Positions 61,477-64,000 of a stretch of 64,000 nt of DNA are shown piece by piece (the stretch's first letter is position 1; every line of letters begins with the position of its first letter). A program made the position numbers and the translations under genes. The stretch is from Oceanococcus sp. (GTDB taxonomy: Bacteria; Pseudomonadota; Gammaproteobacteria; Nevskiales; Oceanococcaceae): positions 1-64,000 of the forward strand of contig JASBUL010000103.1 of NCBI GenBank assembly GCA_030147945.1, written 5' to 3'. The notes beneath the pieces are model-generated. The model searched no databases. It had not been told where the DNA came from and saw nothing but the letters and a program-made list of their open reading frames with translations.

Positions 61477-61932
61477 TCAGGCGTCGACCGCTTCGACCTG
61501 CAACGTCGTGCCATTGACCGCCAGCACCTGCACCACGCTGCCTTGAGGTAGGTCGGGGCCGGTACAGCGCCAGGTGGAGTCGGCGACCTTGACCCGGCCC
61601 ACGCCATCCTGGATCGCCGTGGCCAGCTGCAGCTTGCGACCGACCAGATGCTGGCCGGGGTGATTGAGCTGGCTCGCCGCATCGTCTTCCGGTGAAGGCG
61701 GATTGCGTTTCTGATAAACCTTGAAGACCACTGTGCAGCTCACCGCCAGCACGCTGAAGATGATCATCTGCGCGTTCAGGTCCAGATCGCTGCCCAGGGC
61801 GACAAAGCCGGTCACCAGGGCCGACACCCCGAACCACAGCAGCACCGCGCCAGGCGCGAAGGCCTCCAGCGCAATCAGCAGGATGCCAGCGCTGAACCAG
61901 TACCAGTGCACACTGTCGGCATCGAATTCCAT
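61477..61932 (-). CDS. NfeD family membrane protein, short form
   Basis: This 151-residue protein has membrane segments near 8-25, 28-48 and 52-72, then the C-terminal OB-like NfeD domain (about 90-151: GRVKVADSTWRCTGPDLPQG, VQVLAVNGTTLQVEAV). It lacks the protease domain of long NfeD proteins. It follows the SPFH gene by three bases, the usual partner. Together they form membrane microdomain-like complexes; the precise job is unknown. Confidence 0.95.
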   Translation of the reverse strand: MEFDADSVHWYWFSAGILLIALEAFAPGAVLLWFGVSALVTGFVALGSDLDLNAQMIIFSVLAVSCTVVFKVYQKRNPPSPEDDAASQLNHPGQHLVGRKLQLATAIQDGVGRVKVADSTWRCTGPDLPQGSVVQVLAVNGTTLQVEAVDA

Positions 61933-61935
61933 GGT

Positions 61936-62850
61936 TTAACTCTTGGGCTTGTCGTTGATAGAGCCGAGCAGCTCTTTGACCCCGCCCAGCGAACCGATCA
62001 GGTTGCTCGCTTCCAGCGGCAGCAGGATGACCTTCTGATTGGGCGCGGCACCGATGTCGCGCAGCGCTTCGGTGTACTTCTGGGCGACGAAGTAGTTGAT
62101 CGCGTTGACGTCCCCTTCGGCGATGGCCAGCGACACATCACGGGTTGCCTTGGCTTCGGCCTGGGCCAGGCGCTCGCGTGCTTCGGCGTCGCGTTGGGCA
62201 GCTTCCAGACGCCCTTCGGCCTCCAGAATCATGGCCCGCTTTTCGCCTTCAGCCTTCTTGATTTCGGCCTCACGCAGACCTTCGGCTTCCAGAATGTTGG
62301 CGCGCTTCTCGCGCTCGGCCTTCATCTGCCGGGCCATGGAATCGACCAGATCGGTGGGCGGTGAAATGTCCTTGATCTCCACGCGCTTGACCTGCGTGCC
62401 CCAGGCTTCAGAGGCTTCATCAATGATCTTGAGCAGCTTGATGTTGATCTCGTCACGCCGCGACAGAGCTTCATCCAGGTCCATTTCGCCCAGCACCGAA
62501 CGGATCGAGGTCATGGCCAGGTTAACCACCGCGCGCATCAGATCGCGCACCTCGTAGGCGGCGCGGGCAGCATCGGCAACCACTATGTACACCACGCCGT
62601 CAACGCTAACCTGGGCGTTATCGCGGGTAATGACATCCTGACTGGGGATGTCGATGACCTGTTCCATCACGTTGATCTTGTGCCCGATGCGATCAACGAT
62701 CGGCATGATGAAATGCAAGCCCGGCTCCAGCGTGCGGGTGAAGCGGCCGAAGCGTTCCACGGTGTAACGGTGGCCTTGCGGCACGACCTTGACCCCGAGA
62801 AAGACGCCGACAACGGCGAGCACCAGCATGGCGATAACGAAACTGGTCAT
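61936..62850 (-). CDS. SPFH/stomatin-type protein (QmcA/slipin-like)
   Basis: The ATG at 62850 follows AGGGGATCTTCAG and gives 304 residues. A single N-terminal membrane segment (about 4-22) is followed by the SPFH domain (VPQGHRYTVERFGRF, VDIPSQDVITRDNAQVSVDG) and a coiled-coil tail rich in Glu-Ala (EKRANILEAEGLREAEIKKA). Such proteins form large rings in the inner membrane and control proteases such as FtsH or membrane order. NfeD follows. The phosphatase gene is divergent. Confidence 0.95.
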   Translation of the reverse strand: MTSFVIAMLVLAVVGVFLGVKVVPQGHRYTVERFGRFTRTLEPGLHFIMPIVDRIGHKINVMEQVIDIPSQDVITRDNAQVSVDGVVYIVVADAARAAYEVRDLMRAVVNLAMTSIRSVLGEMDLDEALSRRDEINIKLLKIIDEASEAWGTQVKRVEIKDISPPTDLVDSMARQMKAEREKRANILEAEGLREAEIKKAEGEKRAMILEAEGRLEAAQRDAEARERLAQAEAKATRDVSLAIAEGDVNAINYFVAQKYTEALRDIGAAPNQKVILLPLEASNLIGSLGGVKELLGSINDKPKS

Positions 62851-62994
62851 CTGAAGATCCCCTGTATGTGCGGGCTTGTTGGCCCAGACTGATGTTATAC
62901 CGGCTGAATATCCGGGCGCTCCGGAGTGTAGACTATTTGCAAAATGCAAATGGTTGCCGGCCTGCCCAAGGCTTATACCATCTGATTATGACTG

Positions 62995-64000
62995 GTGTTC
63001 GCAACGGACAGTCGTTTGTCTGATCTTTACCACATCGTGGAAGCCGTGCTGGTTGCCGTGTTCGCGGCGGCGGCGCTGTGGGCGTTGTTCCGCTTGCGTG
63101 AGCATTTGCAGAACTGGACCTTCTACCTGGTGATCGTGGTGCTGGTCGGTGGCGCGCTGGCACCGGTGATCACGCTGGGGCTGCCGCATCATGCCCAGCA
63201 TGTGCTGCTGGGGACATCACGCGTGATGTTCGCGGCCGCCCTGTTCGTCGGCTGTCTTGAAGTCTTGCGCATTACCGGCATTCTGAATCGGCAGCTTGCA
63301 CGCAAGCAGGACGCCGAACGCCAGCTGACCGAAAACCGCGAGCATCTGCAGCGCTTGATCGCCCAGCGAACCGAAGCGCTGCGGCTGGAGATCAGCGAAC
63401 GCAGCAAGTTGCAGGATTCGCTGGCCAACTACAGCCAGTTGCTGGAGAAAGACCTGCAGGCGGCGGCGCAGGCCCAGTCGGCGATGCAGACGGAGCTGCC
63501 CAATTGTCCGCATGTGCGCGTGGCGGCCAACAGTTTTGCCCGGGATCAGGTCAACGGCGACATGTTTCACGTCGACCTGCGCGCCAATGGCGATCTGTTC
63601 CTGATGGTGGGCGATGCGATGGGCCACGGTGCCGCTGCCGGTTTCATGACCGTGCTGGCGCGCACGGCGCTGAAGACTATGGACCTGGAGCGCACGCCGG
63701 CGCAGATCCTGTCGGAGCTCAATCATCTGATGAGCGAGCAGGACAGCGGCGTTTACCTCACCGCAGTGCTGGCCCGGATCAGCCCCGATGGGCGCTGCCA
63801 GATTGCCCATGCCGGGCACCCCTCATCGATCATTCTGCGCGGCCACGAAACCCTGGAGTACCTGCGTGCTGGTGGTTTTGCGCTGGGCATGTTTGATCTG
63901 CCCGGTGTGGAGTACACCCAGCAGGAATTGCAGCTGAACCCCGGCGATCGCGTGCTGCTTTACACCGATGGTGTGACCGAAGTGCGCAACGCCGAGGGCG
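62995..64000 (+). CDS. SpoIIE-type (PP2C-like) Ser/Thr phosphatase with membrane domain (partial)
   Basis: About 335 residues are visible before the window ends. The start is a GTG near 62995 or a TTG at 63016; neither has a strong RBS. About three membrane segments lie in the first 95 residues, then a coiled coil (LTENREHLQRLIAQRTEALR). The PP2C-like domain has VNGDMFHVDLR and GDAMGHGAAAGF, with the metal-binding aspartates, and later AGHPSS and LYTDGVTE. Proteins of this kind dephosphorylate an anti-antisigma factor in partner-switching signalling. The last residues are missing. It is divergent from the SPFH gene. Confidence 0.88.
   Translation, partial: MFATDSRLSDLYHIVEAVLVAVFAAAALWALFRLREHLQNWTFYLVIVVLVGGALAPVITLGLPHHAQHVLLGTSRVMFAAALFVGCLEVLRITGILNRQLARKQDAERQLTENREHLQRLIAQRTEALRLEISERSKLQDSLANYSQLLEKDLQAAAQAQSAMQTELPNCPHVRVAANSFARDQVNGDMFHVDLRANGDLFLMVGDAMGHGAAAGFMTVLARTALKTMDLERTPAQILSELNHLMSEQDSGVYLTAVLARISPDGRCQIAHAGHPSSIILRGHETLEYLRAGGFALGMFDLPGVEYTQQELQLNPGDRVLLYTDGVTEVRNAEG

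Noticed and set aside
1-64000. Prophage, integron, insertion sequence or tRNA-linked island
   Set aside because: No integrase, transposase, phage structural gene, tRNA or att-like repeat was seen, and the gene content and base use are continuous.

Overview
The window is a gene-dense, high-GC bacterial chromosome segment from a gammaproteobacterium. The evidence is the rpoN-hpf-ptsN-rapZ block, RdgC, SlyX, YceH, AmpD, MsrPQ, TrmL and class Ia NrdAB with NrdR boxes. A very short HPr kinase, a DUF1302 outer-membrane protein, a VolA-type lipase and a long-chain acyl-CoA ligase fit a lipid-using Nevskiales/Xanthomonadales-like lineage, but that placement is inference. No rRNA, tRNA, CRISPR array, prophage or insertion sequence was seen, and base use is even throughout.

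Layout. 1-6.7 kb: a leftward exopolysaccharide operon (FecR-like secreted protein, beta-barrel, export lipoprotein, Wzc-type tyrosine autokinase, small membrane protein, O-antigen-ligase-type protein cut by the window edge). 6.9-11.1 kb: a penicillin/AHL-acylase-family lipoprotein and a long-chain acyl-CoA ligase. 11.2-17.5 kb: a complete nitrogen-type phosphotransferase block (ptsI, HPr, EIIA-Man, rapZ, short hprK, ptsN) next to hpf and rpoN, with a strong terminator between hpf and ptsN. 17.6-23.6 kb: trmL, a small membrane protein, a double M16 protease, DUF4105 and DUF3015. 23.9-27.9 kb: a rightward operon of a second DUF4105 protein, an Sfp-type phosphopantetheinyl transferase, AmpD and a YheT-type hydrolase. 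27.9-35.7 kb: an unknown protein with RdgC, a convergent ECF sigma and Ser/Thr kinase pair, YceH, SlyX and a parvulin. 35.7-42.8 kb: FabH, a GST, a CnrH/Y/X-like sigma-antisigma-sensor operon ending in a dioxygenase-fold lipoprotein, a crotonase, a VanX-like dipeptidase and a metallo-beta-lactamase-fold protein. 42.8-45.3 kb: a leftward operon of porin, FMN-binding and PepSY proteins behind a promoter with a Fur-like site. 45.4-48.2 kb: a secreted TIM-barrel-like protein with a GlyGly-CTERM-type tail and a secreted DJ-1-fold protein lacking its cysteine. 48.4-53 kb: nrdAB with a readable promoter, paired NrdR boxes and DnaA boxes. 53-59.3 kb: ManC-type enzyme, LolA-like protein, DUF1302 and lipase. 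59.3-64 kb: MsrPQ, SufE, NfeD/SPFH and a truncated SpoIIE-type phosphatase.

Three places look most worth following. The first is the Fur-box porin/flavin/PepSY operon, which reads as an envelope electron-transfer module for iron. The second is the metal-sensor-like ECF operon, whose last gene carries a reciprocal Tyr/His exchange at the expected iron ligands. The third is the DUF3015 gene between two divergent DUF4105 paralogues. None is proven to be a new system from sequence alone.
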